Positions 36,945-44,135 of a stretch of 64,000 nucleotides of DNA are shown in pieces. The notes beneath the pieces are model-generated. The model ran no database searches. It was not told the origin of the DNA and saw only the letters and a list, made by a program, of their open reading frames with translations. The DNA lies in NCBI RefSeq assembly GCF_025961225.1, contig NZ_JAOQNG010000010.1:362501-426500 (forward strand), in the 5' to 3' direction. Within the stretch, counting starts at the first letter, position 1. Every line of letters begins with the position of its first letter. Position numbers and translations under genes: made by a program. The stretch is from Azospirillum canadense (GTDB taxonomy: Bacteria > Pseudomonadota > Alphaproteobacteria > Azospirillales > Azospirillaceae).

Positions 36945-38704
36945 GCCTTCCAGACTCCTTCCCGCTGCACGGAGCGCAGCCGCAGCTGGGCGAACGCGTT
37001 GACGTTGATGTAAAGGCCGAGGAAGCGGCTGAGCACGCCGCCGAAGACCAATGGCGAAGACCCGACGAAGTGTCGCTCGTCCAGGTCCACCGTCACCTCC
37101 AGCCCGCGCACGAAGCCGCGCCAGGCGTCCTGGCCGATGCGGTGCAGGACCGGGCGGGAGGAGATGCCCTGGATGCCGCGCAGCTGGTGCTGGGCGCTGG
37201 GGTCCTCCGGCGCGTGCAGCATCAGGATCGATTGCAGGGCGCGCAGCCCCTCCGCGTCGTCGGTCAGGCTGAGGTGGTTGACCGACAGGTGGGAGATCAG
37301 CTTCCACGCCGAGGAGCCGCCGGCCGGCGCCGGCCGTCCGGAGGTCGGCTTGTGCAGGCACCTGATGGTGGCGATGGGGGCGGCTTCCTCGATCATCAGC
37401 ACGGCACCGGCCGGCACCTGCTCCGCCAGCGCGCGGTTGGTGCAGAGCGTGCGCACCAGCAGCGTCTCGTCGGCCGGGTCGGTCGGGTTGAGGTCCAGGT
37501 GGTGCAGGCTGAGATAGACGTCGGTGCCCGGCACGTCCTCCCGCTGGGTCGGCTCGCGCGCCGCGAGCCAGAAGCCGCGCGGCTCGACCTCCGCCGAGGC
37601 GTGCTGGTGGGAGAAGAGCGGGACGTAGCGGTGGTGCATCCCGTCCTCGTCGCGCAGGCCGCTGACCTCCAGGACCGAATGGATCTCGGTGGTCCGCTCG
37701 CGCATTGCGTCGGCGACGACGCGGTAGGAGGTGCGCCGGTGGTTCAGCCGGATCGGCTCCGCGGTGCGGGTGAACAGGTTGACGATGGGCGTGCAGCCGA
37801 GTGCGAAGGTCTCCTTGCGCAGGGTCAGCCGGTTCGGCAACGGGCGCGACACCACGATCAGCACGTCCACGACCTCCCCCGACAGCCTCCCCTTGGGCAT
37901 GGTCAGGTCGTAGAAGTCGAACTTCTGCGGGAACTCGAAATACTCCTGCAACAGGCCATAGGCCGGCTGCGCGTGCTTGGGGTGCGGCAGCACTGTCTCG
38001 TCGGCGCCGAAGCCGACGGGGGCGATCAGATCCTCCCCGCGCAGGCGGACGGGCGGCTTGCCGGGCATCAGGAAGGCCAGTTCCACCACGCCGCACAGGA
38101 ACAGCTCGTGCAGGGCCGAGGTCAGGATCGTCTCGCCGTCGATGAACAGCCGCAGCTTTTCGATCGGCAGGTTCTCGAAGGACTCGTTGCGCGTCTCCAG
38201 CCGAAGCCGCAGGACGGAGGCCGCCTTGGAGCCGTCAATGAAATCGTAACGGTCGGTCGGCTCCACGGCGGCATCGGTCAGCGCCAGCGGCCATAGCGTC
38301 ACGTCGTAGGCGGTGCGGAAGCGGCAGCGTGTGTTGCCCTCCGCAATCGCGTGCAGGGCCGTGCCGCGCGGCACGGTGAAGCCGCCGGTCAGCCGGCCCT
38401 CCCCCTGGGCGGGATCCATGCGGGCGATGCCCATCGCGGGGATCGGCGCCACCAACTGCGGGTGCAGGACGCTCAGCAGCGCCTCGGAGAAGCGCGGGAA
38501 CTCGCGCTCCAGGTTCAGCTGCAAACGGCCGGACAGGAAGGCGAAGGATTCGATCAGCCGCTCGACGTTCGGGTCGGCCGCCTGGTCGGGTCCGAGCGCG
38601 AGGCGTCGGGCGATCTTGGGGTAGCTGCGCGCGAAGGCCTCGCCGGCGCGGCGGACGTACAGAAGCTCGCGTTCGTAATGGTCGAGGAGATCCTCGCGCC
38701 GCAT
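36908..38704 (-). CDS. tssF: T6SS baseplate protein TssF
   Basis: A 598-aa baseplate subunit. The N-terminus MRREDLLDHYERELLYVRRAGEAFARSYPKIARRLAL is diagnostic, followed by DPNVERLIESFAFLSGRLQLNLEREFPRFSEALLSVLHPQLVAPIPAM. The C-terminal half contains GLEVTVDLDERHFVGSSPLVFGGVLSRFLGLYINVNAFAQL, the conserved TssF end. ATG 38704 was chosen over an upstream start at 38755 that would sit inside tssE. It forms the TssF2G wedge with TssG. One base separates it from the tssE stop. Confidence 0.95.
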   Translation of the reverse strand: MRREDLLDHYERELLYVRRAGEAFARSYPKIARRLALGPDQAADPNVERLIESFAFLSGRLQLNLEREFPRFSEALLSVLHPQLVAPIPAMGIARMDPAQGEGRLTGGFTVPRGTALHAIAEGNTRCRFRTAYDVTLWPLALTDAAVEPTDRYDFIDGSKAASVLRLRLETRNESFENLPIEKLRLFIDGETILTSALHELFLCGVVELAFLMPGKPPVRLRGEDLIAPVGFGADETVLPHPKHAQPAYGLLQEYFEFPQKFDFYDLTMPKGRLSGEVVDVLIVVSRPLPNRLTLRKETFALGCTPIVNLFTRTAEPIRLNHRRTSYRVVADAMRERTTEIHSVLEVSGLRDEDGMHHRYVPLFSHQHASAEVEPRGFWLAAREPTQREDVPGTDVYLSLHHLDLNPTDPADETLLVRTLCTNRALAEQVPAGAVLMIEEAAPIATIRCLHKPTSGRPAPAGGSSAWKLISHLSVNHLSLTDDAEGLRALQSILMLHAPEDPSAQHQLRGIQGISSRPVLHRIGQDAWRGFVRGLEVTVDLDERHFVGSSPLVFGGVLSRFLGLYINVNAFAQLRLRSVQREGVWKAWSRLAGSQPVL

Positions 38705-38705
38705 C

Positions 38706-39179
38706 TCAGCTCGCCTGCGTGTCGGACGGCGTGCGCGTGGCGCCGAGGCCCACATCGAACACCAACTGCTCGGTGACGCTGCCCGCGACCACGTCGCCGG
38801 AGATGCTGGTCACCAGCGTGCCCCGCCCGGTGCCGGGCGATACGGACACCCGCGGGCGTTTCAGCCGCGGTTCGAAATCGATGATGGCTTGGCGCACCAT
38901 CTGCTCCACCCGGCGCTGGTCGGTGAAGGAGGCGGCGTCCAGATGCGCGATGTTGCCGATGCCGTAGTCCAGCACGGTGCCGCCGAGGCCCGGTCGGCGT
39001 TCGCCGGCGCTGCGGCTGTCAAGCAGCCGGACGATCTCGCGCTGGATCGAGGCCTTCAGGTCGGCCATCGACAGCGTGGTCATGGACGTCTCGTCGGCGC
39101 TCGGCTGGTCCGGCTCGAAGTCGATCAGCCGTTCGAAGAGCAGGCTGCGCCCGCCGGTCATCGTCCTGGGTTGGCTCAC
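38706..39179 (-). CDS. tssE: T6SS baseplate protein TssE (gp25-like)
   Basis: A small baseplate protein of about 157 aa related to phage T4 gp25. Motifs: SLLFERLIDFEPDQP near the N-terminus, ASIQREIVRLLDSR, VLDYGIGNIAHLDAASFTD, and MVRQAIIDFEPRLKRPRVSV with the EPR motif typical of gp25/TssE. It nucleates sheath assembly. The start is uncertain: GTG 39179 is used here, TTG 39185 and ATG 39161 are alternatives, and none has a strong ribosome-binding site. The gap to hcp upstream holds a palindromic repeat. Confidence 0.88.
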   Translation of the reverse strand: MSQPRTMTGGRSLLFERLIDFEPDQPSADETSMTTLSMADLKASIQREIVRLLDSRSAGERRPGLGGTVLDYGIGNIAHLDAASFTDQRRVEQMVRQAIIDFEPRLKRPRVSVSPGTGRGTLVTSISGDVVAGSVTEQLVFDVGLGATRTPSDTQAS

Positions 39180-39264
39180 GACCAAAATTCCGGCTGGTTG
39201 GCTTGATGAGGAGAGGGGCCTGCGGGTTGGTGCGTTCGGCCCAAGCGCAACCCCCTCACCCTAA

Positions 39265-39287
39265 CCCTCTCCCCGGAGGGGAGAGGG
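39265..39287. repeat. Palindromic repeat between hcp and tssE
   Basis: A 10-bp stem (39265-39274 with 39278-39287, CCCTCTCCCC / GGGGAGAGGG) around GGA, preceded by CCCTCACCCTAA, the complement of the GTTAGGGTG flank seen at 5734. It lies just after the hcp stop codon. Besides being a dispersed repeat it could stabilise or terminate the hcp transcript and lower expression of the genes behind it. Confidence 0.75.
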
Positions 39288-39300
39288 GACCTCTGCACGC

Positions 39301-39798
39301 TTAGGCGCTTTCCTTCACGCGGCCGGTCAGCAGGTTGAAGGACACGCCCATCGAACCGCCGGTCTTCTTGTTCTTCTCGTCCTGGAGCTTGTAGACCCAA
39401 TTGATCTCCGTCGCGTTGATTTCGATCGACTCGGTCGTGTCGCCTTCGCTGACGCTCAGCGAATGCTTGGAGAGCATCGGGCTCGTCAGCTCCAGGGTGA
39501 GGAACTCGACCCACTGGAAGTTGTCGTCGCTCAGCGGCTTCAGGCAGTGGATCTTCCAGACCTCATCGCTCTGGGCGCGCAACAGGCGGCTGATCAGCTT
39601 GGGCGAGGCGAGGTCCCACTTGCGCTCCAGGGCGATGTTCTCGACCTTCGGCGTGTGGACGGTGCGGCGAGCGTTGGTGCTCACCTCCATTTCCACGTTC
39701 ATGTCGTGCGACAGGGACTCGCACAGGATCATCTTCTGGTAATTCTCGACCTGGCATTCGCCTTCGATCTTGGGAATCTCAAGAATAACCATAGACAT
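39301..39798 (-). CDS. hcp: T6SS tube protein Hcp (TssD)
   Basis: A 165-aa Hcp-fold protein (MSMVILEIPKIEGECQVENYQKMILCESLSHDM, NIALERKWDLASPKLISRLLRAQ, WVEFLTLELTSPMLSKHSLSVSEGD, ETINWVYKLQ-type end). Hcp hexamers stack into the inner tube fired by sheath contraction. ATG 39798 follows GGAGTGAACCCTC. It has its own 89-bp upstream gap after tssC and a strong palindrome after it, which could allow higher or separate expression of the tube protein. A second, different Hcp-family gene is at 58288-58839. Confidence 0.93.
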   Translation of the reverse strand: MSMVILEIPKIEGECQVENYQKMILCESLSHDMNVEMEVSTNARRTVHTPKVENIALERKWDLASPKLISRLLRAQSDEVWKIHCLKPLSDDNFQWVEFLTLELTSPMLSKHSLSVSEGDTTESIEINATEINWVYKLQDEKNKKTGGSMGVSFNLLTGRVKESA

Positions 39799-39887
39799 GA
39801 GGGTTCACTCCGGACGATGGGACGCGTGCGTCTGTGTTGGGATCGGTTGGGTCCTCCGGGCATCCGCCTGGAGGACCCTTTGACGAC

Positions 39888-41357
39888 TTAGGCTTCCGGT
39901 GCCGGCAGTTCGGCGACCATGCGGATCGACGCCGACAGCTCTTCCAGCTGGAAATGCGGGCGCAGGAAGACGTTGGCGCGGAACACGCCCGGCCGGCCCG
40001 GAACGTCGTAGACGTCGATGCGGGCTTCGCGGAGCGGGAAGCGGGCCTTCATCGCCTGGCCGGCGTCGTCGTCCAGGAGGACGTAGTTGGAGATCCAGGT
40101 GTTCAGGTAATTGTCGATCGTGCCGCGCGTCTGGAACGAGCCGATCTTGTCGCGCAGCATCACCTTCAGGTAATGGGCGAAGCGCGACGAGACGAGCATA
40201 TACGGCAGCATCGCCGAGATGCGGGCGTTCGCGTTGGCCTCGTTGGTGTTGTAGACCTTCGGCTTGTTCGCCGTCTGGCCGCCGAAGAAGGCCGCGTAGT
40301 CGGTGTTCTTGCAGTGCACCAGCGAAATGAAGCCGAGGTCGTTCAGCTCCTTCTCGCGGCGGTCGGTGATGGCGATCTCGGTCGGGCACTTCAGCGCGAC
40401 GTCGCCCTCATCGGTCTTGAAGGTGTGGCTCGGCAGGCCCTCGACCTTGCCGCCGCCCTCGACGCCGCGGATCGCCGCCGTCCAGCCGTACTTGGCGAAG
40501 GAGTCGGTGATGCGGGCACCCAGCGCCCAGGCGGCGTTGCCCCACAGGTACTTGGAATGGTCGCGGCCGTCGGTGTCCTCGACGAAGTTCACGCCCTCGA
40601 CCGGCACGGTGTTCGGGCCGTAGGGCAGGCGCATCAGGACGTGCGGCATGGCCAGCGCGACGAAGCGCGAGTCTTCCGACGCGCGGAACGAACGCCACTT
40701 CACCATATCGGCGGTCTCGAAGATCTTCGCGAGATCGCGCGGGGCGCCCAGCTCGGCGAAGCTCGCCATGTCGAACAGCGCCGGGGCAGCCGCGGCGATG
40801 AACGGCGCGTGCGCGGCGGCAGCGACGTTGGAGACTTTCTCCAGCAGGGAGATGTCCTGCGGGTGGCGGCCGAACTCGTAGTCACCGATCAGGCAGCTGT
40901 AGGGCGTGCCGCCCAGCGTGCCGTATTCGGCCTCGTAGACCATCTTGAACAGGGCGCTCTGGTCGAACTCGACCGCGCTGTCCAGGTCCTTCTGCAGGTC
41001 CTTGCGGGAGACGTTCAGGACGCGCAGCTTCAGCGTCGTCGAGGTCTCCGTGTTGGACACGAGGTAATGAAGGCCGCGCCAGGAGGCTTCCAGCTTCTGA
41101 AAGTCCTCATGATGCATGATCTCGTTCAGCTGGACGCTGATCAGCTCGTCGATCTGGGCGATGCGCTGGTTGATCGCCTCGACCACGTCGATGGCCGACG
41201 CGTCGCCGGTTTCGGCGAGCACCTGGTCGACGAATTCGGTCAGAAGGTCGCGGGCATAGGGACGCTGGCCCTCGTCGCGCGCCATCTTGCCTTCGACCAT
41301 CATGCGGTCGAGCAGGGACAGATTGGCGGCGCTCTCAACGGACGTTTCCGTGCTCAC
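39888..41357 (-). CDS. tssC: T6SS contractile sheath large subunit TssC (VipB)
   Basis: A 489-aa sheath subunit starting at GTG 41357 (MSTETSVESAANLSLLDRMMVEGKMARDEGQ), preceded by GGAGCGAACAG. Conserved elements: INQRIAQIDELISVQLNEIMHHEDFQKLEASWRGLHYLV, FKMVYEAEYGTLGGTPYSCLIGDYEFGR, ARISAMLPYMLVSSRFAHYLKVMLRDKIGSF and the C-terminal PGRPGVFRANVFLRPHFQLEEL. It forms the sheath with TssB and is recycled by ClpV. 40 bp separate it from tssB. Confidence 0.96.
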   Translation of the reverse strand: MSTETSVESAANLSLLDRMMVEGKMARDEGQRPYARDLLTEFVDQVLAETGDASAIDVVEAINQRIAQIDELISVQLNEIMHHEDFQKLEASWRGLHYLVSNTETSTTLKLRVLNVSRKDLQKDLDSAVEFDQSALFKMVYEAEYGTLGGTPYSCLIGDYEFGRHPQDISLLEKVSNVAAAAHAPFIAAAAPALFDMASFAELGAPRDLAKIFETADMVKWRSFRASEDSRFVALAMPHVLMRLPYGPNTVPVEGVNFVEDTDGRDHSKYLWGNAAWALGARITDSFAKYGWTAAIRGVEGGGKVEGLPSHTFKTDEGDVALKCPTEIAITDRREKELNDLGFISLVHCKNTDYAAFFGGQTANKPKVYNTNEANANARISAMLPYMLVSSRFAHYLKVMLRDKIGSFQTRGTIDNYLNTWISNYVLLDDDAGQAMKARFPLREARIDVYDVPGRPGVFRANVFLRPHFQLEELSASIRMVAELPAPEA

Positions 41358-41397
41358 CTGTTCGCTCCGTGAATGCGGTTCAGTAGGGGGCGGGGGA

Positions 41398-41946
41398 TCA
41401 GGCCGGCTCGCCGGCGGGCTCGCCCGCGGCGCCGTCCGTCGGGCCGCCATCCGTCGGGCCGAGAAGCTTCTTCAGCTCGTCCTGCTGCTCGGTGCTGGTG
41501 ATGACGTCGTTGAGCAGGCCGTTCAGCTCGTCGTTGCCGTCGAGCTTGGTGAGGAGGTCGGACAGCTTCTGCCGGGCCTCGAACAGGCGCGACAGCGTCG
41601 GCACCTGCTTCAGCACTTCCACCGGCTGGAAATCGTCGATGTGCTGCATGTTCAGCAGGATGTTCAGCTTTCCGCCGTCTTCCTGCAGCTTGTTGTCGAC
41701 CTGGAAGGCGAGGCGCGGGGCCGTGGCGGCCATCACGTCGTTGAAGTTGTCGCGGTCGATCTCGACGAACTTGCGCTCCTTCAGCTTGGGAAGGGGCTTC
41801 TCGGGCTTGCCGCTGAGGTCGGCGAGCACGCCGACCAGGAACGGCAGTTCCTTCATCTCGATGGCGCCGCCGGTGTGGACTTCGTAGGTGAGCTTGACCC
41901 GCGGCGGGCGGACGCGCTCCAACTTCTTCTGAGTGCTCTCGCTCAT
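41398..41946 (-). CDS. tssB: T6SS contractile sheath small subunit TssB (VipA)
   Basis: A 182-aa sheath subunit: MSESTQKKLERVRPPRVKLTYEVHTGGAIEMKELPFLVGVLADLSG, then FVEIDRDNFNDVMAATAPRLAFQVDN and ILLNMQHIDDFQPVEVLKQVPTLSRLFEARQKLSDLL. The C-terminal 20 residues consist of two small tandem duplications (GPTDG x2, GEPA x2), an unusual disordered tail. 182 bp of non-coding DNA upstream, before the J-domain-like gene, probably contain the promoter of the sheath genes; I see no clear sigma-54 site there. Confidence 0.95.
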   Translation of the reverse strand: MSESTQKKLERVRPPRVKLTYEVHTGGAIEMKELPFLVGVLADLSGKPEKPLPKLKERKFVEIDRDNFNDVMAATAPRLAFQVDNKLQEDGGKLNILLNMQHIDDFQPVEVLKQVPTLSRLFEARQKLSDLLTKLDGNDELNGLLNDVITSTEQQDELKKLLGPTDGGPTDGAAGEPAGEPA

Positions 41947-42128
41947 GATCTGACCACCTCACATGGTTGTGCGCGTCGCGCGCCGACTGAAGAGCTTCGT
42001 CATCATTCGAATGGCACTCGTCGCGAGGCCAGCCGAGATGGACCCCAATTGGACGACATCGCGGTGGAACACCTCCGTTTCGGAGGGATTGCTGGAACCG
42101 CGAAGCATCGATCTGGATTCGTTGACCG

Positions 42129-42845
42129 TCAGTCCCGCAGGTGCTGGAGCAGGAAGTTGCGGGCCTCCAGCAACTGCCCCATCCGCTCGGCGCTGGACAG
42201 CAGGCCGGTGTCGGGATGGAAGATCGGGGCCAGCGTGCGGAAGCGGCTGTTCACCGCCTGCGGGTCCAGGCCCCACTCGTGGGTGAAGCCCAGCACGTAG
42301 GTCGCCTGCCAGGGCTTGCGGATGGGCTGGCGCAGCGGCCGGAAGGCCAGCGTCTCCAGCGCCGCGGTCAGTTGTTCCAGCCGCAGGCGGCAGCGGCTCA
42401 TCTCCGATTCTACGGCGTTCAGCTCGCCGGCCGTGATCAGCCGCGCGCCGTCGATGCTGCCGACCGTCGCGGCGACCCAGGCGGCCTTGCGCACCGTTGC
42501 GGCGTCGAGCGGCGCCTCAAAGCGCACGCGCAACTTCGGAACGACGCGCACGCGGCGCTGGCGCCCGCTCTTCAGCGTCACCGTGCGGTGGGACACGTCG
42601 ACTGTTTCGGGGCTGCCCGGATCGGGGAGTGGCGCCAGCGCCTCCGGCCCGATCACCGTCAGGCAGGCGCGGATAAGGGCGGGAACGGTCATGCCCCGCG
42701 TCGCCGCGGCGGATTCCACGGCGGACAGGAGGGAGTGCTGGCAAGGCGCGGTGATGGTGGGCAAAGGGCCTCCGGTCGGCACGGCGTTTCGCAGCGCACC
42801 GTGGGCGAAAGCGGCCGTCCGGCGGTATCGATTGTTGGTCCACAT
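42129..42845 (-). CDS. J-domain-like protein upstream of tssB
   Basis: A protein of up to 238 aa of unknown role. The C-terminal 60 residues read as a J-domain core: TYVLGF, then DPQAVNSRFRTLAPIFHPDTG with the HPD tripeptide, and ERMGQLLEARNFLLQHL as helix III. The N-terminal and middle parts (LIRACLTVIGPEALAPL, VRVRFEAPLDAATVRKAAWVAATVGS) match nothing I know. The start is uncertain: ATG 42845 gives the longest form, while TTG 42764 has GGAGG just upstream. It heads the minus-strand T6SS arm with the next small gene. No DnaK gene is nearby. A co-chaperone for sheath or effector handling is conceivable. Confidence 0.6.
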   Translation of the reverse strand: MWTNNRYRRTAAFAHGALRNAVPTGGPLPTITAPCQHSLLSAVESAAATRGMTVPALIRACLTVIGPEALAPLPDPGSPETVDVSHRTVTLKSGRQRRVRVVPKLRVRFEAPLDAATVRKAAWVAATVGSIDGARLITAGELNAVESEMSRCRLRLEQLTAALETLAFRPLRQPIRKPWQATYVLGFTHEWGLDPQAVNSRFRTLAPIFHPDTGLLSSAERMGQLLEARNFLLQHLRD

Positions 42846-42890
42846 CCGGAGGCAGGCCCCTGCAACTGCGTCCGTTGCGGAGCGAAGCGG

Positions 42891-43223
42891 TTACCCCTTT
42901 CGGCGCTTCGCCTCCTGCACCACGTCGCGGGCCGCGGCCTCCACCGCGTCGGTGCGGCGGCGCAGCCGGTCCTCCCGCCGCTCCGCGTCGAGCAGCGCGC
43001 CACGCAGCCGGTCCACCTCCTCCACCAGCGACGGGGCGACGGTGCCGCGGTCGGTGTAGAACAGCCCGACCTGGATGACCTCGTGCAGGGAGGACCCGGC
43101 CGGGAGCATCCGCTCCAATGCCGCGAGCGCCGCCAGCCGTTCGCCCGGCGCGTCGCTCTTCAGCCGCGCCAGCACGGCGTGCAGGCGGGCGTCCGGCTTG
43201 GTCGGCTGGCGCTTGGCGCTCAT
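42891..43223 (-). CDS. Small unknown protein with C-terminal coiled coil, first gene of minus-strand T6SS arm
   Basis: A 110-aa soluble protein starting at ATG 43223 (MSAKRQPTKPDARLHAVLARL) with a good GGAAGG site. The middle, ERLAALAALERMLPAGSSLHEVIQVGLFYTDRG, may be a small helical domain. The last 50 residues (LVEEVDRLRGALLDAERREDRLRRRTDAVEAAARDVVQEAK) are strongly charged and look like a coiled coil. I do not recognise the family. It is the promoter-proximal gene opposite the sensor trio, 139 bp from its divergent neighbour. Confidence 0.6.
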   Translation of the reverse strand: MSAKRQPTKPDARLHAVLARLKSDAPGERLAALAALERMLPAGSSLHEVIQVGLFYTDRGTVAPSLVEEVDRLRGALLDAERREDRLRRRTDAVEAAARDVVQEAKRRKG

Positions 43224-43362
43224 TCCTTCCCTTTCTCTGGTGCGGCTTGCGGGGATACCCCGAGGCGGCCGGCCGCCACAAAAGCGGATCGAACCAACAT
43301 GGCCCAATCTACCGGGGCCTGCCGGTGTGAAAGCCGTTATAGCCGGAATCGGGAGGCTGGCG

Positions 43363-44133
43363 ATGCTCTACGGTTTCGGGCGCCTGGCGCTGGTGTTGTG
43401 GCTGTGTGCCGTCGGAGGGCAGGTGTTTACGCTGTTCGCCTTCCACAATGCGGTGGCGGAAGCGCACACCGCGGAAATCGCCGCGCGCGTGACAGCCTTG
43501 GCGGGCCGTGTCGCCGCGACGGCGGCGGAACGCGCGGCCATCGGCTTTCCGCTGGCCTATCAGAATGACCTGCAACGGCTGATCGAGCTGGTGTCTTCCG
43601 GCAGTGGAGGCGTGCGCCTCTACGTCGTCGACCAGCGCGGGACGGTGCTGTTCGGCACGGACCAGAGCGCGGTCGGCGCGCCGGCCCCGGCCTCCTGGCT
43701 GGCCGGCGACGGTGCCATTCCGGCGGAATCCTGGGACCTCGCCGACCGCGACGGCGTGCTGGTCGGCGTGCCGGTGGTGGACGCCGTCGGCAAGCCGAGC
43801 GGCGCCGTGCTGGGCCACGCCCCGCAGCAGGACGCGCGGGTGGAGGTTCTGGCCGCGCTCCGCGAGACGGCGAGCGTCACCGTGGTCTTCCTGATTGCCA
43901 TCGCCGGTCTTGCGGTCATGGGCACGCGCCTGCTGCTGTCCGACACTTGCCGCTTCATCCGCAAGCGGACGGAGGTCTACGCGGCGGAGAACCGGCTGCT
44001 GCAGGCGGACGTGTCCGCGGTGCCCCAACAATCTCTGGCACAGCCGCTGTCGGCCGTGCTCTCCGGTCTGCGCGCTGCGGAGGCGGAGGCCGCCCGCATC
44101 GACGACGCGCCCGCCGGCGCCGGGAGGGCCTGA
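43363..44133 (+). CDS. Membrane sensor protein 1 of the T6SS-linked trio
   Basis: A 256-aa protein with TM1 at residues 3-24 (YGFGRLALVLWLCAVGGQVF), a roughly 150-residue periplasmic region with a Cache/PAS-like pattern (VRLYVVDQRGTVLFGTDQSAVG, LADRDGVLVGVPVVDAVGKPSGAVLG), TM2 at about 185-207 (VTVVFLIAIAGLAVMGTRLLL), and a short cytoplasmic tail of about 50 residues. There is no kinase, cyclase or DNA-binding output. ATG 43363 follows GGGAGG; GTG 43327 is an alternative. It lies 2 bp before the next gene and starts the plus-strand T6SS operon. A ligand-sensing subunit for its downstream partners is the simplest guess. A similar protein occurs at 63067-63870. Confidence 0.7.
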   Translation: MLYGFGRLALVLWLCAVGGQVFTLFAFHNAVAEAHTAEIAARVTALAGRVAATAAERAAIGFPLAYQNDLQRLIELVSSGSGGVRLYVVDQRGTVLFGTDQSAVGAPAPASWLAGDGAIPAESWDLADRDGVLVGVPVVDAVGKPSGAVLGHAPQQDARVEVLAALRETASVTVVFLIAIAGLAVMGTRLLLSDTCRFIRKRTEVYAAENRLLQADVSAVPQQSLAQPLSAVLSGLRAAEAEAARIDDAPAGAGRA

Positions 44134-44135
44134 GC

